From positions 22,211,781 to 22,275,780 of the forward strand of contig CM065178.1 of assembly GCA_033026295.1 (NCBI GenBank): a DNA stretch of 64,000 nucleotides, read 5' to 3'. Below the pieces are notes generated by a model, which saw nothing but the letters and a program-made list of their open reading frames with translations, did not search any database and was not told the origin of the DNA. Source of the stretch: Channa striata. Lineage: Eukaryota > Chordata > Actinopteri > Anabantiformes > Channidae. Every line of letters begins with the position of its first letter. Within the stretch, counting starts at the first letter, position 1. Position numbers and translations under genes: made by a program. Positions 23,101 through 34,246 of the stretch are shown here, one piece after another.

Positions 23101-25991
23101 CTGTTTGGGGGGATTTTTGACAACGCTTACTTCATTATTTCTAGTCCTGAAACTTGAGGTCACAATGTTGTCACTGGAATGTCTCTAGCCTGATCAACCT
23201 TTATGTTGTATCTGTTAAAACCTGTCACGTGTTCCTTGTTGTTTATGTGATCCTTCGGTTATTTCGGACCGTGTTTACTCTCGACAGGATAATGGTGTGT
23301 TCACAGTGAGCCATGAGAGACCAAAGCACATGGAGTGTTAGGATTATGGCTGTAGCTCTTCATCCTCTCCAAGCCTCATACATAATAGATGAGCCTTTAT
23401 TTACTATTAAAGAGTGATCTCACTGTCAGGAGCTGCAGTCTGGAGGCTGAAACACGGCGGCGTGACATGGCCACCAGCGACCGGCTCATTACAGTGCTGA
23501 CCTCTGCACGCTGACTGTTGTGGAACTTGTGTCAAATCCGTGCAGCTTTGAAAGCGAGCCACCTGAAGAGGTGTCGCGTCTGCACCACAGAGGCTCGGTG
23601 ATGAAGTGTGGTGGTGATCAGGACCTGCAGGCTGACAGTGCTGGATGAAATATAAGGCCCAGTGCACCGGAGGGGGTCCAGGCTTAGCAAGGAGATTGCA
23701 TTCTTCCATCTTAGTCCCCCAACCCCACCCTCCCCACCCCCAGGTTCTACCTCTTGTGATATTGACCCACCGCAGGGAGTCGAGCGTGAGGAAGCGGCGA
23801 GAAAGTGCAGAAGCAGCAGCTGTGTGGTGCTTAAACTCATCTTTAACCCAGGACTGCTGTTGCACTGCACCCATAGTCCTGCACGGCGATGATTACGGTC
23901 TCTCTCCTACTCCCGTTCTGTTGTGCTCCCTTTTCTGTTGCCTTTGACGGTAATAAGAGAAACAGGGCGAATGATGATATCAGTGCTCTAGTTTTTTTTT
24001 CTTTTTTAAGAGTCAGTTGAGACCTGGGTCGGGAGAATAGATGAATTCATAAACTTTAAAGGCAACTGTGCCGCTTTCAGTCACAGTGGCTCCGTGTAGA
24101 ATGTAGTACAGGAATATTATTGCACACCACTGTAGGCTTTGAATAATTGATAGAAAAGTGAACCGAGTAGGGAACAGGAGGAAAGGAGCTACAAAGAGAA
24201 TTTTCTTATTTTTTTTAATTCAAACATCATTGTGTTACCGCCTCCAGGGCCTTCACTCAGCTTCAAATCCAATTTCCCAGAAAGTCTTAATCTTTATGGG
24301 CCAAATGATCCAGCTGAGGTATTACTGTACGGGAAGACAAGGAGAGGATGAAATGAAACATTATTACAAGGTTACGACACTGCTGGGCCCTCCACCAGGC
24401 AGGCAGCTCTGATGCCGGGCATCAATCTGAAGCACTGCACACTTTTTATGATGAGATGAATTATGATTTCGATAATGGCCAGAGCGACTCTCGAGCTGCC
24501 TCTGCCTGGAAGGCCGGTTTCAACTAGCGGTGAGTTGTAGAAGGTCAGCGGGCTGATAAATGTAACACAACAGCAGCTATTATTTTCCATTCTCAGAGAC
24601 CCTGGCCGAGGCAGAACCACGATAAAGACGCTGAAAAAAGAGAGAGCTGCTGACAGCAAATGGGAGCAGTTTGTGTCCAACAAGGTATCCCTCACTCCTG
24701 TTTACACGACACTGTACATTCTGTGTTTTAGTAGTAATTTATCATCATTTAAATTTTTGATTTGCATCATAACCAAAAGATCAATATGTGGACTGTTTAT
24801 TACTGTGAACACATGCAGTTTAGTTATTTTTAGTCAACCCCACACAGACCGTTCACCTGCTGGAAATACTCACTAGAGCAACAAATGTTATTAATCCATG
24901 TCTCAAAATAGTCTCCAACAAATTCCCTGTTTGCTTACGTTTGACTTACATTTGATAAAAACTACAGTCACTAGTCACATGCATTACTCCCAGAACATTA
25001 GGCATATTCGACTTTTGGGTGAAATGTGTGTAAAATGTAAAACGTTGGTGCTACAGTGAAAGTTACACCATGAAATTTGGGCGTTTAAGTAGAAGCGTGC
25101 GATGGTAATTTCCACATCTCAAACTATGTATTAAAACAAAAGCTAAGAACAGTGGTGGATATACCGCAGCAACGAATGTCAAAGTCTTAATAACTGTCTG
25201 TCTCATGACGCCAAAATGTGAACAGAATGATGACGTTTAAATTCAAACTGTCCAGAACAGAACATTTAGTGGTTGGGATTGTTGCGGTTAATCACGTTGT
25301 TACGCAGTAAGTACTGAACCGTTGGACAGCTGGACGTGTGCGTTGATAACTGCGTTTCAGGTGCATTCTGAAATTTCACCCGAACTCTTTGTGAGTAGTG
25401 CACTGTACATGTGTGATCTGTGTGTTCTGCCTGGAAAGTCAAAGTAAAGTAGCAATGTATTATATCTTCTTTTTTTTTGTTCAGAATAAACTTATTTCTG
25501 CTACTGCAAACAATAATATTCTAGACAAGTGAGTTTCCACCTTTGTGCCAGCAGCGTGGGGCAGCCCTTGTCGGATTTATCCTGCTCCAAGGTAAAGCCC
25601 AAAAAGAAACGGCTTTACCAGTTTAGTGAGGAACGCTGTCCTGTACTTTAACTCCATCCGACACCTTTTTGGATGAGGTGAAACGCTGACGACCAGCTGA
25701 GGCTTAACGGTCAACATCACCGATGCCGGTTGAATGGCAGCAAATCACTTCAGCCAACAAGGGACATTTATGCCCACAGTTATGGAATAAGACGAACAAT
25801 CACGGGGGTGTAATCTTGGCGTGTCCGTACACCTCTGGCCGTGCAGAGTGTTCATTTCCTCTCTGTGTCCCTGAGGTCCGTAGAAACTCTGATCTCAGCA
25901 GGAGGTGGGACTTTGCCAAGAACTTATCTCTCAAAATCCTCTACCTGCCGCACTCAGCAGAATGAGAGGAGTGCTGCACTGTGACACCTAC

Positions 25992-26025
<34 letters not shown>

Positions 26026-26156
26026 AGGAAAAAGTCAGGTGCATTTTTCCACTGTTGCTCAAGCACATTTAAATAAACTGCAAACCCTAAATGTTCATGT
26101 GCACATAAACAGTCAAATGCACATAGCGACACCCACTGACTCTGTAAGCATTTTCT

Positions 26157-26187
<31 letters not shown>

Positions 26188-28532
26188 ACACACACTCCTT
26201 CGGGGATGACAGCATGTGGCAGTAGAGGACATTTGGAGAGCTGTTGTTGAAGTGTTGTGCTTCCTTCCAACCTGATAATTAGGCTGATGGGAGCGTCACA
26301 CACACTTAAGGCCTGGGTCTGCTCTGACAGACAGGCGGGAGAGAGGGAAGGGCAGAGGGGAGACGTGTCTGGCTCCCTTCTGTGGCTCGTACGTCGTCCT
26401 CACTTGAGAGACGGCTCTACCTATTGGTGTGTGCCAAGCTGCCGACTGTCAGCTCGTTCGCATATTTCTGCACGTAGGAAGATCAAGGGTCCCCACAGGA
26501 GTGGATATAAATTTAGATCTTTGCTTTAGACCTCAAGACACATTATTTCTATTATTTTTATTATTCTCACTATTATTGGAACCTAAACTCTTTAGGTGAT
26601 GTGCTTTAGCTATTAGGCATAACTGGATAAATGCAGATGGCCGCACATCAATCCGAGATATTTCTAGTGCGGAGCTTGATGCACAAAAGAAAACGTTAAA
26701 GGAGCTAAGCCATCACCAGGAAATGCCAGGTTTTGTTTTGTCCCACAGAACCGATTCCAAGAGCTTCCTCCATTCTGTTACACAGAGAGAAGAGATAATT
26801 ATAGCCTGTTCAATTCTCTGCTGTGAGTGGCCTCAATCTACAGGAGCGTAATGCAGCCATTAGACGGGTCTTGTTTGGGAGTGAGGGATGTTGTAGCCTG
26901 TACTGCATTTAGATGACTGCTCACCTGCGATTGGAAGCAGTAACTCCTGAAGTCATTTCTCTGGGTTTCTAAGGGCATTCTGGGAAATGTAGGACACACA
27001 AATGACATCCAGTCCCCAAATTCCAAAAACCAATTGTTTTCTTCAGGTGAGGAGACGAGCATAAAACTGATAAATCATTTAAAGTTACACTATTTAACAT
27101 CATCATAATAACAATAAAGGTGGACAATCTTTAGAAATTAGATTTCAAAAGTAACAATTGCTACTCAGTAACGGCAGAAAGGCTTTGTTGTACTGACCTC
27201 TATGGGCTGAAAGTCTGAAACTTTTCCACTTGCTCTGCTCTTCCCCTCTCAAAGCCTTGCAGAGCTCATCCCAAGCGTCGTGGCAGCACCACCATCTTCC
27301 TCCAGGCTTTCAGAAGAGCCTCCTTCATGAGCGTGGCCTCCCTCTCAGCGCTCACCTCTACCACTGTGGGCAGCAGTCGGTCCTCTCTGCTCCCGGGTCC
27401 TGAGGAGGACACCAGCTCACCCGGAGCACCCGAGGACACACAGCACCCTCCCTCTGAGTGTAAGTTGTCCAGAAATTGGACGTTTCTGCAATGCATTTAT
27501 TTCTCAGATGCAGATGTGCGGTGAGAAATTATGCAACAAAACATATTAAAGAGAATTCACTAAAAACCTGGATATTTTGTCTCTACTGACTGATCCGCCT
27601 GATGGCAGAGCTCAGAGATCTGCACAGACGGGCTCGTAAAACCAAAGCTGCAGCTCAGAGAAAATGAGTCTCCATCAGGGCAATAGAAATCATGTTAAAT
27701 GGCAATAAGTGCAATAGTGCACGCGCCGTGAACAGAACGCACCCATTTCTCATCAGCAATGACACTTTGCTGAGACATAAGCAAAAGACACACTTGCACA
27801 TATAGACTTTTACAAACCCCTAGTAGCATCGTTACAACAGCTCAAATGTGATGCTGCTGTATCAACGGTTGTGTTAATTTACAGTTTACCTCTACGACAC
27901 CGAATCTACACTGTGTTCAAAGCTCTCGGCCATTTCAACTAACAAATTAAATCCAGTCTGCTCTGCCGAGCCCCCCCCCCACTCTGCCACGCTCCATCAC
28001 GCTCTGCACAGCGCGTCAGGTTGTCTTCATTATGAACTTGCATTTAATGAGAATGTGCCAAAACCAAGGAGCAGATGAAGCAGAAATACCTGAAATGTCT
28101 CAAATTTGCGGATTGGTTGGAAGGATGAGATCATTTAAAAGTAAAGTCTGCATCGCAGGGGTCTCCCACAGCGCCACTCTTCGCATGATTCTAGTACAAA
28201 TATACAGAATCTTTGAAAAAGTCACAAACTGTATCTTTACTTCCAGTGTCAGAAATGCACTAAACTCAGCCCCAGACGTAGTTTCAACCTAAACTGGACC
28301 TCGCAGCAAGAAGAATTATCTGAAACAATCTGTTTGCAAAAGCTTCCTGCTGTGAGGGTACAAAATCTCCAAATTGTTCTACAGAAAACTCTGCTCTGTT
28401 GTCATGGAAACAGCTCTTTGACATGAACACAAAGCCTTAAAAGTCACTTTATTCCTGCGGCTAGAGACAGAGAAAGTGTTACAGGAAAAAAAAACCATGA
28501 TGGCACCCAAAATTCCCTTTCCAACCTCATGA

Positions 28533-28609
<77 letters not shown>

Positions 28610-31600
28610 CACACACCACCTGCTGAGTCTGAAATGGAAACCAAAATAAGAGTTGAGCTTGTTCGATACGTCCCTCAACTGGGCGATCAGAGCCTTTCTG
28701 CCCTGTGCTTCTTCCCATAGTGCTTTGCTTCAGGTCATAGCCTGTAATAATTAGTTATGATTCCCCCACTGCCCCCGCCCTCCTGTAGATTACAGGTTTC
28801 ATGTCATTACCTCCTGATGATAGACTGCCCGAGTCATTGTCAGGTTGTTGTTCCTTCTTTTTCCTCTCCATTACTCTTTCTCGTGTATTTTTTTTTCAAT
28901 CTCCTCCCTCTAATCATAAAAGGAGTCCAAAAATCAAAGGATTAATTCAGCGTCACTGGTTTAAAGCAATTAACTGCTGTTCCAGCTAATCCCCAGAGTT
29001 ATGTCTCAAATCCAGAAATTGGCCACTGGAGATGTGCAGCTCTGCCCACACTACATTGTTTTGTGTGGTAAATGAAGTTCAAAGCGGAGTTCTCAACTTC
29101 GAGAGGGGAAGAAAATAACAGCCTTTTGAAGTCTTTGATGAAAAAAAGGAATTGTAAAACTCTGAATAATTAGGAGGTTTATCTTTGCATTTCAATGTAG
29201 TTTTTCCAATGTAGTGGGTTTTTTTAGCAGCACAGATACAGTAGTTAATCCACGGCATTCATTAGGATAATTAAAGAACTCTATTTATTCAATCTAAAGT
29301 CAGCCAATTTGCAAAAGTTATTGGCTATTACAGTTCTGTCTGCAGGTTTTTATGTAGCCATTCCACATGAGGAATTGTGCTATACGTTCTCATAAGTGCC
29401 TCATCTCCCTGATTTGTCACGCTGTGATTAATTCTGTCACAGCTGATAGAGAACTTGAATCATTTAGGCCGGTATTTAAAATTTTAATGAACGTTTTACA
29501 CTCTCAGGAGGATTCATAAAGCATCGCTTGTGTGACATCGATGTACATCTACTAGCTGCTGCTCATCCACCTGTCACGGTGGGCTGCAGTGACAGCATGT
29601 GAACACCAGGGGGAGAGAGGAGACCAAAAATGGAAAAACACACTGACTTTAAATTGGACCTGATGCAGAAACACATTTTGTTTTTGCACCAATACCTACT
29701 TATATTTTTTTATATTTTCACACCCACATTCTGGATTCTTATTAGACTCCGAATAACTTGCACATTATTCCACAGGTCTGACGTGCAGGAAAAGCTGTTC
29801 AGTGACATCATCATAAACTTCACATAAACAGCAAAGTTATGTCTGCAGGTGCTTTTGGACCCAACTGTGGTGTTTAGTGGTGTTTGTGTTGAAGTGACGT
29901 GATCTGGCCCACACTGGACGTGCATTTCTGTATTTCTAGATCTGGGAAACTGTCATTAGCCTAACGTGTCGTATTTCAACCCTGACGACATCTTTTATCT
30001 TGCAAAACAAAGCGACGGCACAGCAGTCTGGTTCAGTGTTCAACCAGTTCAACACATACTCACCAAGTTTGTTTTTTGGTGGAACGTTGCTTAAAGTATC
30101 TATATTCTTAAGGAATAAATCAAAAACTGTGGGGACACACAGACAAGACTAAAAATAATCTTGTATAAGAGATTGTTGAACGGCTTTGTGTGGTCCAGAC
30201 ACCACAGAACATGTAATACTGTATAAATCAAACTTGACTTGTATTCTGAGGCAGGTTGGTATGTAGAGTCCAGTGTAAGTAGACAGTCTGTGAACTTCAC
30301 TTGACTTCACTGCTGCCTCAGCAATTCTGCTCTCCCTGAACTTCATGATGACTTCAGTGATGTTGTACTTGCTGAACTCTCCGAGGACGGAGTGTAAAAT
30401 TAGCGTGAGCAGTTACAGATAAAAACAGGGGAAACGTGGTGTGAAAATGCTCGTATTAATAATTTGTCTTCTGGTCTTTGCACACGCTGTCAGATGTCGC
30501 ACAGAGGGTCCAGAAAGAGCAGCAAAGCCCCAAGACCATCCCTGTGCCAGACGGGTAAGTTGTGGCAGCCAGTTTGATCCCTTTGCCAGCTCATTAGCTC
30601 ATGTCTTCCAGCAACCTGAACCTGCAAACAGTAAAATCAGTGCTATGAAGATTCAGCTCAGTATCGTTATCAGTCTTAATCCTTGCACTCCTGGACCTGA
30701 GGACATTGCTGGTCCTCAGGTCCAGGCTGCCATTATGCTTCAGGCAGTTGCAATAACTCGAACAGTAGCAAAGACTTCACTTCCGCGATCAACAGCAGTC
30801 AAGAGGACAAAGGTCCAAACGATCACGGTGGGGACAATGTCCCCGTGACCCTGGATTGATTGTTTGAGGAGAGCAGAGAGAAGAAATGTGAAGCGGCAGC
30901 TTAGCCTTGACTCTGCGATGACAACCCTTCCATCCGCCTTTCTGTTTTTAGTCAGCGTTAGCTGCAGTCGACCTCCAGGCCTGTGCTTGGTTTTACAGGA
31001 AGTGACCTGACAGGTTATGTCTCACATTTGCTGTGTTATGGAGAAGGAACAGAAGCACAAGTTGTAAAATGTTATCTCTGACATCTTATTGGTGTTTTTG
31101 TCCTACCTAATATTTAGTTTGGGGTTTGAAGGTATGATCACATGATAACTACCATTCACTGACTGATTACATGTGCCGTCGGAGTGATTTTGTCTCTCCA
31201 CTGGGCCTCTCCCTATTTAACAGTCTCCTCTGTAAACAAGTCCTTCTTGTTGTAACCGACGTCAGGTTCAGTTTAGCCACTTTCAGACATGCACACTAGA
31301 GGACGATCCGGTCCAGACATAATCTAGAGTGAAAATCGACGTCTTTAACACGCCGAGGTCACCAGGTGTGAATCATCTAGAGTATTTCCTCCCCTATTCA
31401 CATGTGAGCTGGGGTGGAGATAATCCGGACTTTGCACTAGGGAGCTGGCCGGGGAAGATCCAGCCAGCGTCAGGGGCAAAAGACTGTGGTGGTTGTACTC
31501 ACACATACACTCCACCCGGATAAAGTCTAGATTATGTCTGGAATCCGGTGCATATCTGAAAGGGGCTTTTGAAAGCATCAGAATCCAAAGAGGACAATCA

Positions 31601-34041
31601 AACCGGGTCCAAGACTGCGACGGCATCTCAACCAAAAAGCTTTTGAGGAGGAAGGAGCAGCTGATATACGAGCTTTTACAGTATCCAATAAAACACAGAA
31701 TCATAGTTTTGAAGCACGGCGATCCTCTAAACATAGACAAAACAGGTTTTAAAGCTGGTTGAAGTCGAAGCTAAAGGTAAAAATAACCTCCCCAAAAAAG
31801 CACACACCTGGCGGAACATCACAATCTGATGATTGTGGCTTTTACCGCACATTGTTTTATTTTATGTCTAATGGACTGAAGTGCAGCACCAACACAACAA
31901 AACTTTGTTCTTTCATTCTGACGTACTAAAAAAATTGTGACCTGCTGCAACTTTCTAGACGTTTCAAAAGCCAAGAGATAATATTTAATAGCACGACTAT
32001 GAATCTAGCTTATGAAGACAGCAATAAACATTTATCCTGTATTCCAGCTGTGCTGCTGAGCCGCCATCAGCCATCAGCCATCTCATCAACAGCAAGGCCT
32101 CCGTGCTGCAGGAGCTGAGAGCTGCCTTTAAGGAGCGCGCTGAGGAGGTGGCCGAGAGCTACATCAGCACGCTGGAGCTCAAAGCCAGGTCTGACCCTTC
32201 AGGAGGAGACGTTTGTGTTACCTGCTCGAAGACGAGCACAATGAACCTTAATGTCTGGTAACGTTTAAAGTGATATTTAACTTGGACACGGTTTTCATTT
32301 CCTCAGGGGATCCGCATGTGTTAATAGTATTGTAGCTTTTAGATTTTTCTGGTTATGGACACTCCTCAGACTGCATGTTTGCTCTGTTCTATCATTCTGT
32401 GAGCTTAAGACACACGGTAAACACGGGCTGTGTGCCAGTACAGTACGAACCCTGGGCTGGGTATAAGACGGTCTGTGACCTCACAGGTTCTTCCAGTTCC
32501 TATTGTTGTGTTTTCTTTTCTTTTACTTTTGGTTTTTCATTCCATTTTCCTCCCCCGTTCAGGGAGAGGTTAAACAGCGGTCTCCAGATGTATCGGGCCT
32601 TGCGTCATAAGACCGAATCCCATCATGCTCCACATCACGTGACTTGCACGTCCCAGGAGAAGCAGGCTCCAAACAATAGGAACAACCACAGCAACAATTT
32701 GTGGTATGCAGCCTGGGGAAGGCGTAACGTAGCGTGGAGTCTGTAGTCGGGGGTGCAGTGGGATTTACAGGATGGGTGTGTTTGCACACATGACTCTGTA
32801 GGCACATGTGGCGTTGAGCATGTTATTATCCTGACACCCGTTCTGGTTTCTCGTGCCCCTTTTGTCAGGCTGTCCGCCCTGCTGAGCAGCCTGCCTGCAG
32901 AGCTGCGTGAGGAGCGAGCGGTGGACCAGGTACTGCAGAAGCTAAGTGGTTTTGCAGAGCAGCAGACGATAAGGGTCCGGCCTCAGGTCTTTCTGAAGGT
33001 GCTGGGGGGTTTGGAGCCGTGGGAGCTCTGTCTGCCCGAGCTGTGTGTGGCCGTCCAGGTACATGAAGCATGACTCTCCTCAGATATCAGAGCAAATCAA
33101 GCTGCTAAGGTCTGTGTCACATATTGTCCATCACCAAGACCTGGTTACAATAGTGACGAAGCCCTTGTTTAACTCTCGTCTCCAGTTTTTTACCAGTCAA
33201 ATGAGAATCGAGCCGAATAACAAACACTTTAGAAGTAAATCCCATCAGACCCACTAGAAATGTCCAAAACACACATCACATAATGATATAGTTTTAAAAA
33301 TGGGTTTATTTATTAATGGGCTTTGGAAATAAAAAGTGCATTAATACAAAACAAAGGTCTGAAAGCATAAAAACACTGACGTTATACTGTTGTGTCACTG
33401 CACTGATTTGCCTTCATTTGTATCTCTCCGTTTTTAAACACCAGTTAAATTAAGATTATTGTAGTTTGCAAGAATGTGCTAAAATCTTCAGTCGTCTACG
33501 ATTTATAATCCTGGTTTATTTCCTGTATTTTTCCTCAAAGTCGTCCAGATTGAGCTGCAAGATTCAAACCTTAGTGTGGCAGTAAGTCTTCAGCTGGACT
33601 CGAGACCTTCTAAACACGCCCCTACCGGTCAGAAATGAGGACGGTACATTCCTCAAAGACTCCAGAGCCGACAGAAAGTGTAATGACAGGATCTGACTGA
33701 TAAATAACAGTCGAGGACGGTAAAGATGCCTCACTGATGTAGGGGGTCCGTGGGGAAGGATGTGTGCTGGCAGTTTGCTTGCACTGCTTTTTTTATCTCA
33801 GAACAGGATGTGGAAGCGTTTCTGCCCCAGGAGACACTGTGCCAGGGCATAAAGCCCCAAAGTATATAATTACTTGTTTTAGTCGTTACATAGACGCCCC
33901 TGATTTTCCCTTGCGGTACAATAGGCTTCTGTTTTTGGCTCCGTGATCATCGGCTGTCAGATTTGACTTTGTGTTTCATTTCTTATCTTTGCCTGTGTCT
34001 CTGTTTCTGTTAAAATCACCCACCTCCCGTTTGTTTGTGTG

Positions 34042-34072
<31 letters not shown>

Positions 34073-34159
34073 TGTCAGATTGCCATGGACCACGTGGTGC
34101 AGATGTCCAGAGCAGAGTACGAGGCCTGGTTGTTTTCGAGGGTCACTCTGCCCCCATAG
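7891..34159 (+). CDS. ccdc60: Coiled-coil domain-containing protein 60 homologue (CCDC60)
   Basis: Function poorly defined; mammalian CCDC60 is linked by expression to ciliated tissues. Twelve plus-strand coding exons were assembled, all with GT-AG ends and consistent phases: 10919-10996, 11346-11422, 17426-17596, 17945-18079, 22823-22927, 24597-24684, 27255-27459, 30494-30554, 32048-32188, 32563-32703, 32869-33058 and 34079-34159. They give 490 residues plus an N-terminus. Landmarks are a charged helix (LLLKEEQEEQEAEERRRMRR), RPFTPLYYSL, a Cys/Trp-rich block (YRQLCCLNWLLEAL to CWDPKDPG), a Ser/Thr-rich linker after KRRGST, and helical C-terminal exons ending LFSRVTLPP. With the ATG at 7891 the total is 561, close to the roughly 550 of human CCDC60. 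No signal peptide or membrane segment is apparent. The identity is from memory of the family; the first exon is the weak point. Confidence 0.8.
9505..9527. repeat. (GAG/GAT)n-type short repeat
   Basis: A GAGGAGGAGGAGGAGGATGATGA run in ccdc60 intron 1; a chance source of acidic or Ser ORFs on either strand, not coding. Confidence 0.8.
10919..10996 (+). CDS. ccdc60: ccdc60 exon, 26 codons
   Basis: Acceptor CCAATGTCTTCACAG and donor CAG|GTGAAA; phase 0 at both ends. Encodes a Ser/Pro/Asp-rich stretch (ATRDDPANTGSPSF, then PPDSTGGSQ), low in complexity. It is included because its phase fits the next exon. Confidence 0.6.
11346..11422 (+). CDS. ccdc60: ccdc60 exon, basic helix start
   Basis: 77 nt between TTTCTTTCAG and GCCAG|GTTAGA, phase 0 to 2. 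Encodes TSPVFRTQAGKRADVV and FLRKHLEHAR, joining the next exon through a split Arg codon. One alternative frame has a stop, which supports this reading. Confidence 0.72.
11671..11696. repeat. (GT)n microsatellite
   Basis: About 13 GT units in the ccdc60 intron after exon 11346-11422. Confidence 0.95.
14745..14757. promoter_or_regulatory. Perfect palindromic RFX X-box
   Basis: GTTGCC-T-GGCAAC, an exact inverted repeat matching the RFX X-box half-sites with a 1-nt spacer. It lies in the large ccdc60 intron (11423-17425), next to a GC-richer stretch. It may be an intronic enhancer or a chance match. Confidence 0.45.
16281..16324. repeat. Imperfect hairpin with G10 run
   Basis: CAGGTTC (16281-16287) and GAACCTG (16318-16324) are perfect inverted arms. 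The G run after the first can also pair with CACCCACCC before the second. Intronic in ccdc60. Confidence 0.7.
16543..16620. repeat. Probable fragment of a fish interspersed repeat (AGTGGTGGA...TACTTTACTTAAGTA)
   Basis: CAGTGGTGGATGTATATGT followed by ACTTTACTTAAGTA resembles the start of a common fish repeat I remember. It is short and diverged, in a ccdc60 intron. Confidence 0.35.
17426..17596 (+). CDS. ccdc60: ccdc60 exon with charged coiled coil
   Basis: 171 nt, phase 2 to 2, between CTCTTTGCAG and AGAAGG|GTGAGG. Encodes HLASAIKRGQSYFHLL, a long Glu/Arg helix likely to form a coiled coil, and a Ser/Asp repeat (SSDSDSDSEG) at the end. Confidence 0.85.
17945..18079 (+). CDS. ccdc60: ccdc60 exon with RPFTPLYYSL motif
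   Basis: 135 nt, phase 2 to 2, acceptor CCCATGCTCAG and donor CCAAG|GTGAGG. Encodes WPVPAASSCSSE and KKKHLARPFTPLYYSLTSP. The RPFTP block is one of the landmarks used for the CCDC60 call. Confidence 0.83.
19348..19430. repeat. Terminal fragment of a fish DNA-transposon-like repeat
   Basis: CACTCACTGGCCACTTTATT followed by AGGTACA is a highly characteristic terminus of a high-copy fish repeat, followed here by AGTTCTGCCATGAATTCTGC. Only one end is recognisable. Intronic in ccdc60. Confidence 0.55.
21425..21560. repeat. Fish interspersed repeat (short non-autonomous element)
   Basis: AATGGTCTGCGCTTACGTAG with ACTCAAAGCACTTCACACT, then GTGTCTTGTTCAAGAACAC and GGAGCCGGGGATCGAAC. These elements in this order match a very common fish repeat. 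The class (SINE-like or DNA element) was not determined. Confidence 0.6.
22823..22927 (+). CDS. ccdc60: ccdc60 exon, Cys/Trp-rich block
   Basis: 105 nt, phase 2 to 2, acceptor GTGCTGCTGCAG and donor CCCAA|GTAAGT. Encodes EVIYRQLCCLNWLLEALTLD followed by a basic turn and LIACWDPK. This is the most protein-like and best conserved-looking exon of the gene. Confidence 0.88.
24597..24684 (+). CDS. ccdc60: ccdc60 exon, basic segment
   Basis: 88 nt, phase 2 to 0, acceptor TTTTCCATTCTCAG and donor AACAAG|GTATCC. Encodes DPGRGRTTIKTLKKERAAD and SKWEQFVSNK. It continues the CWDPK block across the intron. Confidence 0.85.
25995..26022. repeat. (CA)n microsatellite
   Basis: About 14 CA units, in the ccdc60 intron between exons 24597-24684 and 27255-27459. 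Confidence 0.95.
26157..26194. repeat. (CA)n microsatellite, interrupted
   Basis: About 19 CA units with one CAGA interruption, about 135 bp from the preceding (CA)n tract. Confidence 0.95.
27255..27459 (+). CDS. ccdc60: ccdc60 exon, Ser/Thr-rich linker
   Basis: Encodes HPKRRGSTTIFLQAFRRASF and then a Ser/Thr/Pro-rich disordered stretch, ending GAGT|GTAAGT in phase 1. The start is chosen at CTCTCAAAG|CC because only this acceptor gives phase 0. The more usual-looking TTGCAG eight bases on would break the frame. The 5' edge is therefore less certain than the rest. Confidence 0.75.
28533..28616. repeat. (AC)n microsatellite, about 84 bp
   Basis: The longest dinucleotide tract in the window, with CTCACA interruptions. 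Both-strand ORFs over it (His/Thr or Cys/Val repeats) are artefacts. Confidence 0.95.
30494..30554 (+). CDS. ccdc60: ccdc60 short exon, 61 nt
   Basis: Phase 1 to 2, acceptor ACACGCTGTCAG and donor GACGG|GTAAGT. Encodes VAQRVQKEQQSPKTIPVPD. It was found because the flanking exons are not phase-compatible without it, and its phases repair the frame exactly. Confidence 0.72.
30690..30726. repeat. Perfect 15-bp hairpin with 7-nt loop
   Basis: CCTGGACCTGAGGAC (30690-30704), loop ATTGCTG, then the exact reverse complement (30712-30726). It lies 136 nt after the short ccdc60 exon 30494-30554. Too short for a typical microRNA precursor. Confidence 0.85.
31276..31566. mobile_element. MITE-like element with about 45-bp terminal inverted repeats
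   Basis: The left end reads CCACTTTCAGACATGCAC and, after a gap, TCCAGACATAATCTAGA. The reverse complement of the right end reads CCCCTTTCAGATATGCACCG and TCCAGACATAATCTAGA. The inner 17 bp match exactly. No transposase is encoded, so it is non-autonomous. Flanks (TTA on the left, TTT on the right) do not give a clear target-site duplication. Intronic in ccdc60. Confidence 0.7.
32048..32188 (+). CDS. ccdc60: ccdc60 exon, helical
   Basis: 141 nt, phase 2 to 2, acceptor CTGTATTCCAG and donor GCCAG|GTCTGA. Encodes AISHLINSKASVLQELRAAF and a Glu-rich helix ending STLELKAR. Confidence 0.85.
32563..32703 (+). CDS. ccdc60: ccdc60 exon, His/Asn-rich
   Basis: 141 nt, phase 2 to 2, acceptor CCTCCCCCGTTCAG and donor TTTGTG|GTATGC. 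Encodes ERLNSGLQMYRALRHKTESH and then a His- and Asn-rich low-complexity stretch (NNRNNHSNN). Confidence 0.82.
32869..33058 (+). CDS. ccdc60: ccdc60 exon, Leu-rich helical domain
   Basis: 190 nt, phase 2 to 0, acceptor CCCCTTTTGTCAG and donor GTCCAG|GTACAT. Encodes LSALLSSLPAELREERAVDQ, then a Leu-rich region with WELCLPELCVAVQ. GC is clearly higher than in the surrounding introns. Confidence 0.87.
34037..34074. repeat. (GT)n microsatellite abutting a splice acceptor
   Basis: About 18 GT units with a TTTG interruption, ending 4 nt before the TTGTCAG acceptor of the last ccdc60 exon. Confidence 0.95.
34079..34159 (+). CDS. ccdc60: ccdc60 terminal coding exon
   Basis: Acceptor GTTGTCAG directly follows a (GT)n tract that takes the place of the polypyrimidine tract. 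Encodes IAMDHVVQMSRAEYEAWLFS and RVTLPP, then TAG. Overlapping ATTAAA signals follow at 34247-34257. Confidence 0.85.
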   Translation: MAMDHVVQMSRAEYEAWLFSRVTLPP

Positions 34160-34246
34160 TAGGATGATAAGACTCAGGAAGACGTGTGAAGGAGGTCAGA
34201 TGCTGGGACGCACATATGAAGACAAATCACAAACAGCCACTGCAGT

